Source: Combretum micranthum (lineage: Eukaryota > Streptophyta > Magnoliopsida > Myrtales > Combretaceae). From it: a DNA stretch of 64,000 nucleotides. The notes beneath the pieces were generated by a model. The model did no database searches. It worked only from the letters and a program-made list of their open reading frames with translations, and was not told where the DNA came from. The stretch covers positions 97,767 through 161,766 of the forward strand of contig JAMXBD010002802.1 in assembly GCA_024138025.1 (NCBI GenBank), read 5' to 3'. The first letter of the stretch is position 1. The number at the start of each line of letters is the position of its first letter. This document shows positions 34,707-46,958 of the stretch, one piece after another. Position numbers and translations under genes: made by a program.

Positions 34707-37700
34707 TGTCACGCCCCGAAGGGTACCCTAAACGTGGCAGTCCGCCGTACACAATATTAAAGCCTAAGAATGACCACCTTAGTCACGCGAAGGCTTCCAT
34801 ACTATGTACAAGGCGTCTAACACATAAAGGAGACAAATCGGAATGATACATTTTATGTTGATACAGTTGAGTAACAATGTAAAGGAAATACAATCCACTA
34901 TAATCCACATACAAAACACTATACTTCAAAATATAAATCATCAAGCTTCAAATACATTTATCCCAAGACTTCACTACATAAAACTATTACAAGGCCAATC
35001 GTAAAGCTTAGCCAAAAACTTCAAGCATTCTTATATCTTGCCGGAATCCCGAAGTCATTCTCGACTTCAACCATCTCGGTCCCCACTTAGCATTTCTTGG
35101 TATAACCTGTTCATTTAAACAACTATTGGGGTATAAGCTACACTAGCTTAGTGAGTGTAATCTCCCACAAAAACATTTATGTCACAACAATTCAACCAAG
35201 TTATTAATCAAGTAAGTGTATGCATCAAACACATGAGTTCAACATACATATGACCATCCGGAAATCATATGTGGATGGAATTGCGCCCTCCATCCCGGGT
35301 TAGCAGATTAACGAATCCTGCGGTACGACAATATCCCGTTTATGGCTCACGGCTAACCTACGATTATTCGATGTAGTTTATGGTTCACGACTAACCTACG
35401 ATTATCGATGTCGTTTATGGTTCACGACTAACCTACGATTATCGATGTCGTTTATGGTTCACGACTAACCTACGATTATCGATGTCGTTTATGGTTCACG
35501 ACTAACCTACAAATGCTCATGCTCCATCCCCTTGTGATATGCACATGTCAATTTATCTTTTACTCAAGTAGTTGATTAAGCCAATTTACTTAGGCGATCA
35601 ATCAATTTATCAGACAATCCATCATAGCTAACTATACAATCAAAGTTTATCACCCGGTTTCAATATTCTTAATTTGTTTCTCACATCATCAACAATCATA
35701 TAATTTCCCAATAATCCCCATTACTCATATTCCATTCAATTGACCTACATTCTAGTGCACTACTTTACAAGCACATACAATAAATGAATTGGGAAGAAAA
35801 ACTCACTCGACCATTGGATCACCGGTCTTCTAGTAAAAATAATCCGGTGGTAGGGAATCGTCGAACTCGGGATAACCTAAAAAGGAAGAAATACTCTAAT
35901 CAGTATTTCAACTCAAACTAATCCAACGACTTCATACGAATTTATCAAATTCGTAATTCGCGTCCTAAGCGGGAATTCCAACTTAAAACGGCCATAACTT
36001 GGTCATTTTAACTCGGAATCTCGCAAATTTTATATCGATTTCTATCTACTTCGGAAGAGCTTTCTAAATACAAAGCTTAAATCAAGTTTTGAAAATATCT
36101 AAGCCTCGGAATTGAGGGATCAGATCTGTACAGCGGGTTTATCAATTCCAAAAATGCGGTTTTGATGAATGCATTTGAGATTCCTAAGTGTAATATGATG
36201 CTAAATGCAATGGAAATGATTTTCTCTATCATGAATGTCATGATGTGAACCTTAAGGAGTCTATGTTCTCATAACTTTTTGGATTTAACAATTTTTAGAA
36301 ATACACTTTCCTTAGAAACCATTTCCTCTCAATATTTAGTAAGTGAGTTTACTACATTTGACCACATCTACATTTTGCATGGATTTTCTTTAGGAAAACT
36401 CTATTTTGTTTAAAGAATATTTGACCCCTATATTAGTTATATCCTAAGGCCTTTATTTCCTTAATAAAATACACATTTACAAACTTTTAAGTGGGTCTTT
36501 TACTATGGGGTTTCCAAAAATCCGAATTTACAAAAGTTCATTTTCAAGTTGATTCCTTTAGGAAAAATATATTTTATACTTGAAACTTTAAGTATCTATT
36601 ATACCTATATCCTAAGGACTTCATTTATTTAAGAAAATATCATTTTTGAAGTTGGAAAAATAGTGTTTTCTAACCTTACATCCATTATTACGAATTTTAT
36701 CTACATGACTTTTAGCTCAAAACTTCTATGGACTTCATTTCTTGTTTCCAACATTTTCTTTAGTAAAAACTCATTTAGACTCATGAAAAATACTACTATA
36801 CATTATCTATTACCCATAGGCTTCATTTCTCTTATAAAATCTATGTTTAGAAGTTGATAAAAGTGTTTTTGACCTAGGTTTCCAAAGTGATCCGAATTTA
36901 CACAAGTTCATATTTTGAAAAGTGTTTTCCTTTTTGACTTTATTAACTTATCTAACCATAGATCTACATACTAGGAAGGTGATTTACTAAAGACAAAAGC
37001 ATTAAAGACTATTAATGCACATAACACAAAATAGAAATGAAACCTTAAATGCCTACATGATCATGAGTAGCAAAATGATAGATCTAATATTTCATATGCT
37101 CAAATGAGTTTTGAAAACATAAAAACTACATTTTTATAAAAGATCTTTAGTTCAAAATACGTTTTGATGGATAAACATAAAGCTTTTGCCATGAAAGCTC
37201 CTTTAAAGGTTAGATCTATTTTGTAATGGTTCGGTATTCTTGTTTTGATATTTCATTGTCCCTACTAAAAGATCATGGGGACTTTTAGTTGAAATATCCA
37301 AGAATCACTTAGCCATAACAAGATCTAAAGATGGAAAGGGTAAAAGGCTTACTTACTTGAAGTGGAATGGAGATGTAAAGAGGAAATGGAAAGTTGAGTG
37401 TGTGTGTGTGGGGCTTGCAAGTTTCGGCCAAGAGGGAAAATGAGAGAGCTTTTGAGAGTTTTCCACTTTCTAAAAGTTGAGAAAAGAAGGAATGAAGAGA
37501 GAGAGAGAAAAAGTAGTATTTATATGGAATGAGATTAGGTTAAATGAAGAAGAAAAATTCAAATTGAAGCATGGAGGGGGGGGCCATTTTCACGCCGACC
37601 AAGGAGCCTGTAAGGGAAGGGAAAAGTTTGAAAATTTTGCTTTATTTGATTGATTTAACTTGATGTGTAATTGTTATGATTTGTACAAAAATTAAGGGAC

Positions 37701-39527
37701 AAAATGTGTAGAGAAAAGTGAGTGATTTGAGTGATGAGAAAAGTTAGAGTTGTAGAGTGGCTAATAGGTAGAATAGGTAGTATAGGGGGTACTTTTTGAA
37801 TAGTGAGGAATAGTTGACAAGACAATTTGATTTTCCGGTAGAATGAAATACGAATAAAAAGGCTATAACTGTATTTTTCATAAGCCGGAAAATTATGAAA
37901 AATATATTTTTGAAATCCTTATTTTATTTCGATTCAAATGAATATTCATAAAGAAATTTTTGAAATTCTAGTTCCGGGGCACGCTTTTCTATAATGGGTC
38001 TCGGGATGACCCGGAATTGAAATTTTCTCGAAATCTGATCTTTTCTTGGTTTGAAATATAATCAAGAACTATATACAAAATTAATTTTGCTTATAAAAGT
38101 TTCTTATTTGGAAACCGAGGAAAAGCCGGAATTAGGGTATCTCGGTCTTTCTCACAAAGTTTGAACTAAACCGGTTTAGGGTTAAATTTTCTGGTTTTCG
38201 AAGTTTACTTGATTACTAGGAAACCCAGGGTATAAAATAAAAATAATAATAAATAAAATTGTGTAATGAAATAAAATGAATAGTGTAAAAGAATAATCAA
38301 TTACCGGTCGAAATGAAAATACGATAAAAAGGTTATAACTGTAACTTTTATAACCCGAAAAATTATATAACTGGTATATTTAAAAATCTCGTGGAATTAC
38401 GAATCTAACGGTACTAATGGTATATTTTTTTATATCTCGAGTCCCGGGACACGCTTTTCGAAGTCTGTATCCAAACGGGTTCGAGATAGGTCAAAAATTT
38501 ACCAATCTGATATTTGTGAACAAACTTATATTACTACGAGCTATTCCACCTATTTAAACTACACCTCGGCCTCTAGGGTTAAGGGCGCTAGATTGCCGGA
38601 CTTAAGCTATTGTATTCCGGTTAGGGTTTCCAGGTGATTTTCCGGTTTAGACCTTTGCCAATTTGGAAACTGATATTTACGTTTATATAGCATATGTAGT
38701 TGAGAAATTTATTTCAAATTTTATTTTTATAAGTCTTTAATATCTCTTATTGCTTTCGGAAATCTTGAATTGAATTATTATTATATCCGGAGTTATATCG
38801 GTAATGGTTACCGGATATGATTTTCTTGAGTTTGAGTCAAATATCGATCTTTGGAATGATTTTGGGGAAATCTTGATTCTTATAATTTGCTTTGAAAAAG
38901 GATCTTCATAGTGTTTTGTTTTCGAATTTATTTTTGCTTCGAGTTAAGGTTTTATGAACAATTGGTTAACTTTAAGGATTATCTAATTTGTTATTTTGTT
39001 TCTTGAATTCTTCCTTCTTGAGATTATGAGATTTCAGTTTCTAACTCGTTCTATAATTCTTGAGAGTTTGATTTGATCGTTAGGGCTTTATTGTGATTTC
39101 CGTCTCTTAGGATTATTAATCTGGTCGTTTGGGGAATTTCCAAAGTCTATATTTTATTATTGGCAGATAAAGTTTTCTTAATCGTGCCAAAGACTAATTA
39201 TGGAATTGGCCTTTGGTGATTTCCTGATCCTTCAAATTGTCATGTTATGGATTAATTTGCTTTTTAGCAAATTATCACTGTGTTTTATTTTTATCCCGAT
39301 TTTTATGAATTGTAGATTAGGTAAGAAGTTTATCTTACGTAATGGTTTTTGGACTTAAGGACTTTTGTAGTCCTTATTTTATTTTAGATTTTCTCAAGAT
39401 TGAGAAATTTTTGGATTCGTTCGTAATTTAGGATTTATCGAAATTCGGTTTTAATTTGGAGTGATTTTTAAGGTTTATTTTCGAAGTTCATTTTGAAATT
39501 ATTTACTGAAATTTTCCGGGGCTTACA
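34707..39527 (-). mobile_element. Solo LTR, family B, in Element 1 pol (4.82 kb)
   Basis: It runs TGTCACGCCCCG to GGGGCTTACA on the plus strand, 4821 bp, flanked by perfect duplications aaagt (34702-34706 and 39528-39532). It is near identical over long stretches to the LTR at 897-5660. Like that copy it has an extra block of about 1.3 kb at the U3 end with a second U3-like motif set (ttaccggt...ggttataactgtaac, about 38300-38370, as well as the usual set at about 37830-37900). Confidence 0.97.
35355..35508 (-). repeat. LTR minisatellite, family B copy 2
   Basis: Four tandem copies of a 37-38 bp unit plus a variant copy. The first B copy (897-5660) has about three plus a variant. Confidence 0.8.
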
Positions 39528-39532
39528 AAAGT

Positions 39533-40836
39533 ACCTTGACTTTGCCATAGATGATGAGGACATGGTCAGAATAAAGGAAAGACTGTGCGTACCAGAGGAC
39601 GAGAAGTTGAGGAAGGAAATAATGAGTGAAGCACACAACTCCGGATATACCATGCATCCAGGAGGCACCAAAATGTATCAAGATTTGAAAAGCCGCTATT
39701 GGTGGAATGGCATGAAGCGAGATGTGGCAGATTATGTGATGAAGTGTCCAATATGCCAACAGGTGAAAGTAGAGCACCAGAGACCGGGTGGATTGCTAAA
39801 GCCCTTACCCATTTCGGAATGGAAGTGGGATCAGATATCCATGGATTTTGTGTGTGGTTTTCCCAAGACTCCATCTGGTTGTGATGCAATATGGGTGATA
39901 GTGGATCGATTGACTAAGTCGGCGCATTTCTTACCCATAAAGATTAGCCAAGATCTATATCAGAGAGATCGTAAGATTACACGGCATACCTGCAGGGATT
40001 ATCTCTGATAGAGACCCGAGATTCGTGGGCACCAAATTGTATTTTAGCATGGCTTATCACCCTCAGACCGATGGACAGTCTGAGCGGATGATCCAAACCC
40101 TAGAAGACATGCTGAGAGCGTGTGCCTTGGAATTCAAAGGGAATTGGGATAGTCATGTACACCTAATCGAGTTTGCCCACAATAACAGCTATCACTCCAC
40201 CATCCAAATGCCACCATATGAAGCTTTGTATGGACGGCATTGTAGATCCCCTTTGTTTTGGGATGAAGTGGAAAAGATAGCAATTGGGCCGGAATTGGTA
40301 CACGAAGCCGCGGATAAAGTGAGGTTGATTCAGCGGAAAATGAAAGAAGCTCAATACCGGCAAAAGAGCTAGGCAGATTTGAAAAGAAGAGAACTTGAGT
40401 TCAAGGTGGGTGATCATGTGTACCTAAAGATAAACCGATTAAAAGTATCAAGAGGATGCGTACACAAGGAAAGTTAAGGTCGAGATACATTGGACCTTTT
40501 GAAATCTTAGAAAGGGTTGGAGATCTAGAATATCGGCTAGCCCTGCCACCAAATTTGTCCGGGATCCACAATGTATTCCATGTGTCAGTTTTGAGAAGGT
40601 ACGTTGCCGACCCAGAAAGGATTCTGGAATTGGAACCAATTCAGCTGAAGGAAAACCTGACATATGAGGAACACCCAGTGAAGATATTGGATAAGAAAAC
40701 TCAAAGGCTACGAAACAAAGACATCCACTACGTTAAAGTGTTATGGAGGAATCATGCCTTTGAGGAAGCAACCTGGGAAGCTGAAGAGGAAATCCTGAGA
40801 AGGTACCCCGAGATGTTTGAAAGACAAGGTACGTAA
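39533..40836 (+). pseudogene. pol: Pol part 3 (Element 1): integrase and chromodomain
   Basis: Integrase zinc finger: H-N-S-G-Y-T-M-H-P-G-G then C-P-I-C-Q-Q. Catalytic core: first Asp in M-D-F-V-C-G-F-P (39841), second in S-D-R-D-P-R-F (about 40006-40026), Glu in T-D-G-Q-S-E-R. A deletion around 39950-40000 removes the stretch between the first and second Asp and shifts the frame; another lesion is near 40370. The C-terminal part has G-P-F-E-I-L-E-R-V-G and Y-R-L-A-L-P-P, the GPY/F-type module. A chromodomain-like end follows (V-K-V-L-W-R-N-H, E-E-A-T-W-E), which in chromoviruses guides integration to marked chromatin. Stop TAA at 40834. Confidence 0.95.
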
Positions 40837-40864
40837 GTTCCGTTTTGAGGAAAAAACTTCATTT

Positions 40865-40877
40865 GAGGTGGGGAGGT
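40865..40877 (+). other. Element 1 polypurine tract
   Basis: gaggtggggaggt directly before the 3' LTR TG; primes plus-strand DNA synthesis. Confidence 0.8.
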
Positions 40878-43374
40878 TGTAAACCCCGGTATTCTCAGTA
40901 GCTAGGAAACCCTAGGAGTGTGAAGCGAAACCCTAATCCGGTCCAGGTTGAGTCCAGTGAGAGAAGCCTAGGAACCCTAAATCCGGCTTTCCTTCGGTTT
41001 CATAATAAAAGAAATTTTATAAAGTAAATGAAGTGAATTATTTTTTTAAAGTACATTTTAAACCTTTGAGAGTTTTAAATTCGGGAGTTTTTCAATTCCG
41101 AGCCTTCCCGAGCTCAATTACAGAAAAGCGTGCCCCGGACCACGGATTCAGAAAAATATTCCGGAATATTCATTAGAACCGTAATTTTATAAGGATTCCA
41201 AAAATATCAATTTCGTAATTTTTCGAGCTATAAAAATTACAGTTATAGCTTTTCCCGTGTTTTCGGAACAACCGGTAAAGTAGATGTCTTGTCTACTATT
41301 CACAAGTACAACCTACACTACACACTACCCATACCCTATTCTTACATCCTTACAACTACTCATTTAAATTTTTTTTTCAAGAAATTTTGTCTCTTAAATT
41401 ATTATCACATTTATTACATTTTAATTAACTAAATTACAAATATCAAAATTTCAAACACACACACACACACACTCTTGAAGTGGCCGGCACGCCCCCCCTC
41501 CCCCCCTTGTTTCCCTCTCAATTAAATTATTTTTACTTCATTTTATTTAACTAAACCCTAATTCACCTCATATATATACATATTTTTCTCTCTCTCTTCA
41601 TTTTTCTTCTTGTTTCAATTTTTCAAAGGAGTAAAACTCTCTTTTTTTTTTCTTTGTGCCGTGAACCCCCCTCTCCCCCTTCCTCTCACATTCCAACTTG
41701 TTTCTTCTCTTTTCCTCCTTCAAGACTCCTTTGGTATGTATGTTTAAGCTTTGATCCTTCCTAATCTTGTAATGGTAAGACCATTGTTGTGTGTTTTTTC
41801 ATTTAAATCCCAATGAGCATGAGCAAGGGACATGAAAACACTACTACAAGAATCTCAAGCCATCACAAGAAGTGGATCTAGTCTTTGAATGAGTTTTGTT
41901 TGAAATATCAACTTGTTCATGCATGTAAAGTAGAGATCTTGCATATATATTGTTGTTCATGCCATGAGATCCATGATTCATGCATTATATATAGTAGATC
42001 TAAAGTTTAGACCTCCACATCTTCATGTACATGTATGATCATAGAGTTATTTTTATTTCCATGCATTGATGATCATAAAAATGTGGTCTTGTATATGTAT
42101 AGAGATGTTAGATAGTAGATATTCATATATAGAAGGCAAGAACATTGAAAAAGGAAAAGTTTTGTCAAAAATGGAATGTTGGAAATTCGGATGAAATGGA
42201 AACCATACTTTGAAAACCCCCAAAATCATTTTTAAACTCATGTTTCATAAGAAAAATGAAGGGTATGTGTAATGGGAATATTGAAGGAATGATTTTCATA
42301 AGCTTGGATGGGTTTAGGCATGATAGGAATGTAAAACAAGTGGTGGAGTTAGAATGAAAAATATTGATGTGTGGATCAATAGTCAAATTCGTAACTTATG
42401 TTCATGCCTACAAGAACACTTAGTATCTAAGTCTAAATTGGATGTTTTATAAGCTAAATGAAGTCCTTAGATATATATATTGGAGCTTCAATTTTTAATT
42501 CATTAGACAAGTTTTTCCATAAGAAAAATGCAAGAAAATGAGATTTCAAAAATTCGGATTTTTACAAAAAGCTTGTTTAAAGACATGTTTACCAAATGAA
42601 AAATGGGAATTTTTATGCATGAATGAAGGCCATGATTAATATAGACTTTGACAACTTATTCTTAGTTAGATAACAAGTGGATTACAAGATTAAAAGTCAA
42701 AGAAACCCTAAGGAGTATAAAGTGGAAAAATAGCTTCTTAGAAATAACCTTTATGAAATTTTCCAACACTTAGGAGTTCATAAGAATTTATTTTCACAAA
42801 ATCATCATGACCATGCATATATTGAGTTCATTACATGGCATTCATGCTAGGAATTCATTTCCATACGAATCATCTATTAATCATCAACTAGAAACATTTC
42901 TTATCAAAAGCAAAACAAATTTTTCGGAATTGAGAAATGGCAGAACAGAACTGATCCCACTGTTTCGTGACCTTACTATTTTCAAAACTGGAAAATAATA
43001 TTAGAAATAGATAAATCTTTCGAAGTAAATAGAGATCGATATAAAATTTGCGAAATTCCGAGTTAAAATGACCAAGTTATGGCCATTTTAAGTCGAAACT
43101 TCCGCAAATAGCGAGAAATCCGAATTCATCTAGTTTAGATGTATAGCTTGATTTAGTTACATAATGAGAATCTTATTAGTATTATTCTTGCTTGGTAGGT
43201 GATCCCGAGCAGGATGACACCCTACCTCCCGACTACTACTATTAGAAAGATCGGCGTCCAATGGCCGAGTGAGTTTTACTTCCACTCTCAATTAATGAAT
43301 GTAATTGTAATGTAGTAGCACTAGTGGTGTAGGCAAAGATAAAAAGAGATTGTATATGCATGATGGGGTATATG
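40878..43374 (+). repeat. Element 1 3' LTR, first part
   Basis: First 2497 bp of the LTR, nearly the same as 22466-24950. It is interrupted by Element 2 after tatatg; the last five bases, atatg, are the target of that insertion. It keeps the AC microsatellite, GC block, leader and donor-like gtatgt. Confidence 0.95.
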
Positions 43375-44065
43375 TGTAAACCCCGGTTTTGCAAGTAGCT
43401 AAGATAACCCTAGAACCGGAAACCAAAACCCTAAACCGGAATAGCTCAAGTCTGGAGTGAGAACTAGGAACCCTAATTCCGGCTTTTCCTCGGTTTCCAG
43501 TTAATAAACTTTTCTAAGAAAATTTAATTTTGATTATAGTTCTTGAATATATTTCAAACTAAGAAAATATCTGATTTTAAGAAAATTTCGATTCCGGGTC
43601 ATCCCGAGACCCATTATAGAAAAACGTGCCTCGGAACTAGAATTTCAAAAATATACTTATGAGTACTCCTTTGAACCGAAATAAGATAAGGATTTCAAAA
43701 ATATTTTTTCATTTTTCCGGTTTATGAAAAATACAGTTATAGCCTTTTTATTCGTATTTCATTACTACCGGAAATTAAATTGTCTTGTCAACTATTCATT
43801 ACTATTCATAAAAGTACTACCTAGTCTACCTATTAGCCTACCCTAAATCTAACTCTTACCATCAATCATCTCTTCCATTCTTCCATAACTTTTGTCCCTT
43901 CAACTTCATTCACTTATGACTAATGATACAAATCAAATCAAAGTTAAATCATGATGAAACAAAGCAAACTTCCCCCCCCTTTCAAGCTCAAAACCGGCGC
44001 TACATGGCCCCCCTCCCCTTGTCCATTTTTAAAAAATTTTCACTTCTTTAACCTAATTCAACTCC

Positions 44066-44073
44066 TATATAAA
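44066..44073 (+). promoter_or_regulatory. Element 2 TATA box
   Basis: TATATAAA followed by a CT-rich tract (ttctctctcctcctcattc). The copy in the 3' LTR is at about 54355. About 130 bases of leader without an ATG follow up to the donor-like site. Confidence 0.6.
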
Positions 44074-46065
44074 CTAACTTTTCTCTCTCCTCCTCATTCT
44101 TTCATTCCTCCACTTTTACAAAGTCCAAAAAGCTCCTTAATCTCTTTTTTTTCCCTTGTGGCCGAAACTTTGGAGCCCCCACACATATCCACACAACTTC
44201 TATTTTTCTCTTCTATCTTCCATCCACTTCAAGTAAGTAAAGATCCACTACTTCCAACTCATGAAACTTTGTTATGGCTAAGTGATTTTTGGTTATCTCA
44301 ACTCCATGTTCCCATGATCTTGTAGTAGGAACAATGAGATACAAACAAAAATCCCGAACCATTACAAAGTAGATCTATCTTTTAAAGAGTTTCCATACCA
44401 AAAGCTTTACTTTTATCCATCAAAAAGTCTTTTAAACAAAGGATCTTTTATAAAAATATGGTTTTTATGTTTTTAAAACTCATTTAAGCTTTTGATAAAG
44501 TAGATCCATCATCTTTTACTCATGATCATAGGCATTAAGTTTCATTATTATTTTGTTCTTATGTGCATAAATAGTCTTTAACACTTTTGTCTTTAGTAAA
44601 TGACTTTCTAGTATATAGATCTATAGATATGGTCCATGAAGTCAAAAAGAAAAGTACTTTACAAGAAAAAGACTTTTGAAAATTCGGATGACTTTGAAAA
44701 CCAAGGTCAAAAACACTTTTAACAACTTCTAAACATTATTTTATAAGAGAAATGAAGCCTATGGGTAATAGATAATGTTTAGTAGTATTTTTCATGAGTC
44801 TAAAGGAGTTTTTACTAAAGAAAATGTTGAAAACAAGAAATGAAGTCCATAGGAGTTTTGAGTTAAAAGTTATGAAAACCAAATTCGTAATAATGGATGT
44901 AGGGTTAGAAAACACTATTTTTCCAACTTCAAAAATGATATTTTCTTAAATAAATGAAGTCCTTAGGATATAGGTATAATAGATACTTAAAGTTTCAAGT
45001 ATAAAATATATTTTTCCTAAAGGAATCAACTTGAAAATGAACTTTTGTAAATTCGGATTTTTGGAAACCCCATAGTAAAAGACCCACTTAAAAGTTTATA
45101 AATGTGAATTTTATTAAAGAAATAAAGGCCTTAGGATATAACTAATATAAGGGTCAAAATTTCTTTAAATAAAGTAGAGTTTTTCTAAAGGAAATCCATG
45201 TAAAATGTAGATGTGGTCAAATGTAGTAAACTCACTTACTAAACATTGAGAGGAAATGGTTTCTAAGGAAAGTTTGTTTTCTAAAAATCGTTAAATCTAA
45301 AAGTTATAAGAACATAGACTCCTTAAGGTTCACATCATGACATTCATGATAGGGAAAATCATTTCCATTGCATTTAGCATCATATTACACTTAGGAATCT
45401 CAAATGCATTCATGAAAACCGCATTTTTGGAATTGACAAACCCGCTGTACAGATCTGATCCCTCAATTCCGAGGCTTAGATATTTTCAAAACTTGATTTA
45501 AACTTCATATTTGGAAAGCTCTTCCGAAGTAGATAGGAATCGGTATATAATTTGCGAAATTCCGACTTAAAACGACCAAGTTATGGCCATTTTAAAACGG
45601 AACTTCGGAAATGACGCGAATTCCGATTTCACTAAGTTTCCTTAGAGTTTTAGTGTCCTAAGTTGATAGAATACTTATTAGGGTAATTTCTTATATGAAT
45701 AGGTGAACCCGTGGACGGTGACGAGTTACCTCCGGACTATTACTACTAGAAGACCGGAGTACCGATGGCGGAGTGAGTTTTTCTTCCCAATTCATTTATT
45801 GTATGTGCTTGTAAAGTAGTGCACTAGAATGTAGGTCAATTGAATGGAATATGAATGATGGGGATTTGGGAAATTATATGATTGTTGATGATGTGAGAAA
45901 CAAATTAAGAATATCGAAACCGGGTGATAAACTTTGATTGTATAGTTAGCTATGATGGATTGTCTGATAAATTGATTGATCGCCTAAGTAAATTGGCTTA
46001 ATCAACTACTTGAGTAAATGATAAATTGACATGTGCATATCACAAGGGGATGGAGCATGAGCATT

Positions 46066-46180
46066 TGTAGGTTAGTCGTGAACCATAAACGACATCGAAT
46101 AATCGTAGGTTAGTCGTGAACCATAAACGAACGAAACATCGAATAATCGTAGGTTAGCCGTGATCCATAAACGGGATATT
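46066..46180 (+). repeat. LTR minisatellite, Element 2 5' LTR
   Basis: Two copies of the 38-bp unit (one with an inserted acgaa) plus the variant last copy. The 3' LTR has four plus the variant. Confidence 0.85.
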
Positions 46181-46779
46181 GTTAGTACCGCAGGATTCGT
46201 TAATCTGCTAACCCGGGATGGAGGGCGCAATTCCATCCACATATGATTTGGGTTGTATGTATGTTGAACTCATGTGTTTGATGCATACACTTGCTTGATT
46301 AATAACTTGTTGAATTGTTGTGACATAAATGTTTTTGTGGGAGATTACACTCACTAAGCTAGTTAGCTTACGTCCCTACAGTCCATTCCTTTTGCAGCTT
46401 ACACATTTATGGCTTAGGCGAAGAGACCCGGCTGAACAGGTACCGAAGCTAGGAGTTTTCCCTAGAAGTTGTAATTGTATTAGACTTCCATAGAAAACTT
46501 CTAAGACTTGGATGACTGTAATGGACCGTTAAATATTCTTTTGCGGGGGAATGCCCCTTAGAATTTTGTAATATTTATTTATGTTCATGAATTATATCCT
46601 ATTGCCCATGCATGCCAAATTAAGCTTTTATCTCCATTCGGACTTGTACTCTATTGTGTAAAGGTACGCCTTACATCTATATGAGACTCTCGAAAGACTA
46701 AGGTGGTAATTCGGGAATCTTATATGGCATGTGGCGGACTGTTACGTTTAGGGTACCCTATGGGGCGTGACAGTTTAAG

Positions 46780-46791
46780 TGGTATCAGAGC
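46780..46791 (+). other. Primer-binding site, initiator Met-tRNA
   Basis: TGGTATCAGAGC after the LTR end, as in Element 1 (one base nearer here). Confidence 0.95.
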
Positions 46792-46958
46792 ACTAGGTTA
46801 TTAGGCATGACAATAGAGTTAAAATCGAACCTAGAACTAAGTAACTAGGATAAAATTGGAGTTAAAAGCTAGGCTAATTAATAGTTTTCTTGTTGTAGGT
46901 TTCCTTGGGTGAAACCCGAGAAAGAGCTAGGAACTTCACCAAAAGACTAGATGAAACT

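Larger units (their letters stand above)
43375..46772 (+). repeat. Element 2 5' LTR (family C)
   Basis: It runs TGTAAACCCCGG to GGGGCGTGACA. TATA box at 44066, ATG-free leader, donor-like gtaagt at 44233, minisatellite at 46066-46180. It differs from the 3' LTR by many one-base indels and by minisatellite copy number. Confidence 0.97.
44233..46898 (+). other. Putative leader intron, Element 2
   Basis: Inference. Donor ACTTCAA/GTAAGTAAAG and acceptor gctaattaatagttttcttgttgtag/gtttcc, with a branch-like ctaat about 25 bases before the AG and a U-rich tract. Removal leaves the leader joined to a frame that is open into ORF0. Confidence 0.4.

Noticed and set aside
34707..34846. C-terminal extension of the Element 1 reverse transcriptase/RNase H frame
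   Set aside because: These codons are family B LTR sequence entered after the insertion; the true frame resumes at 39533.
40828..40838. Strong donor-like aaggtacgtaagt at the pol end of Element 1
   Set aside because: It encodes the normal C-terminal Q-G-T residues and stop; Element 2 has gtacgtcag, so the donor is not conserved.
43951..44325. 124-codon open frame in Element 2's 5' LTR
   Set aside because: Runs through the CT-rich U3/leader and TATA box, has no motif and is not open in the 3' LTR.
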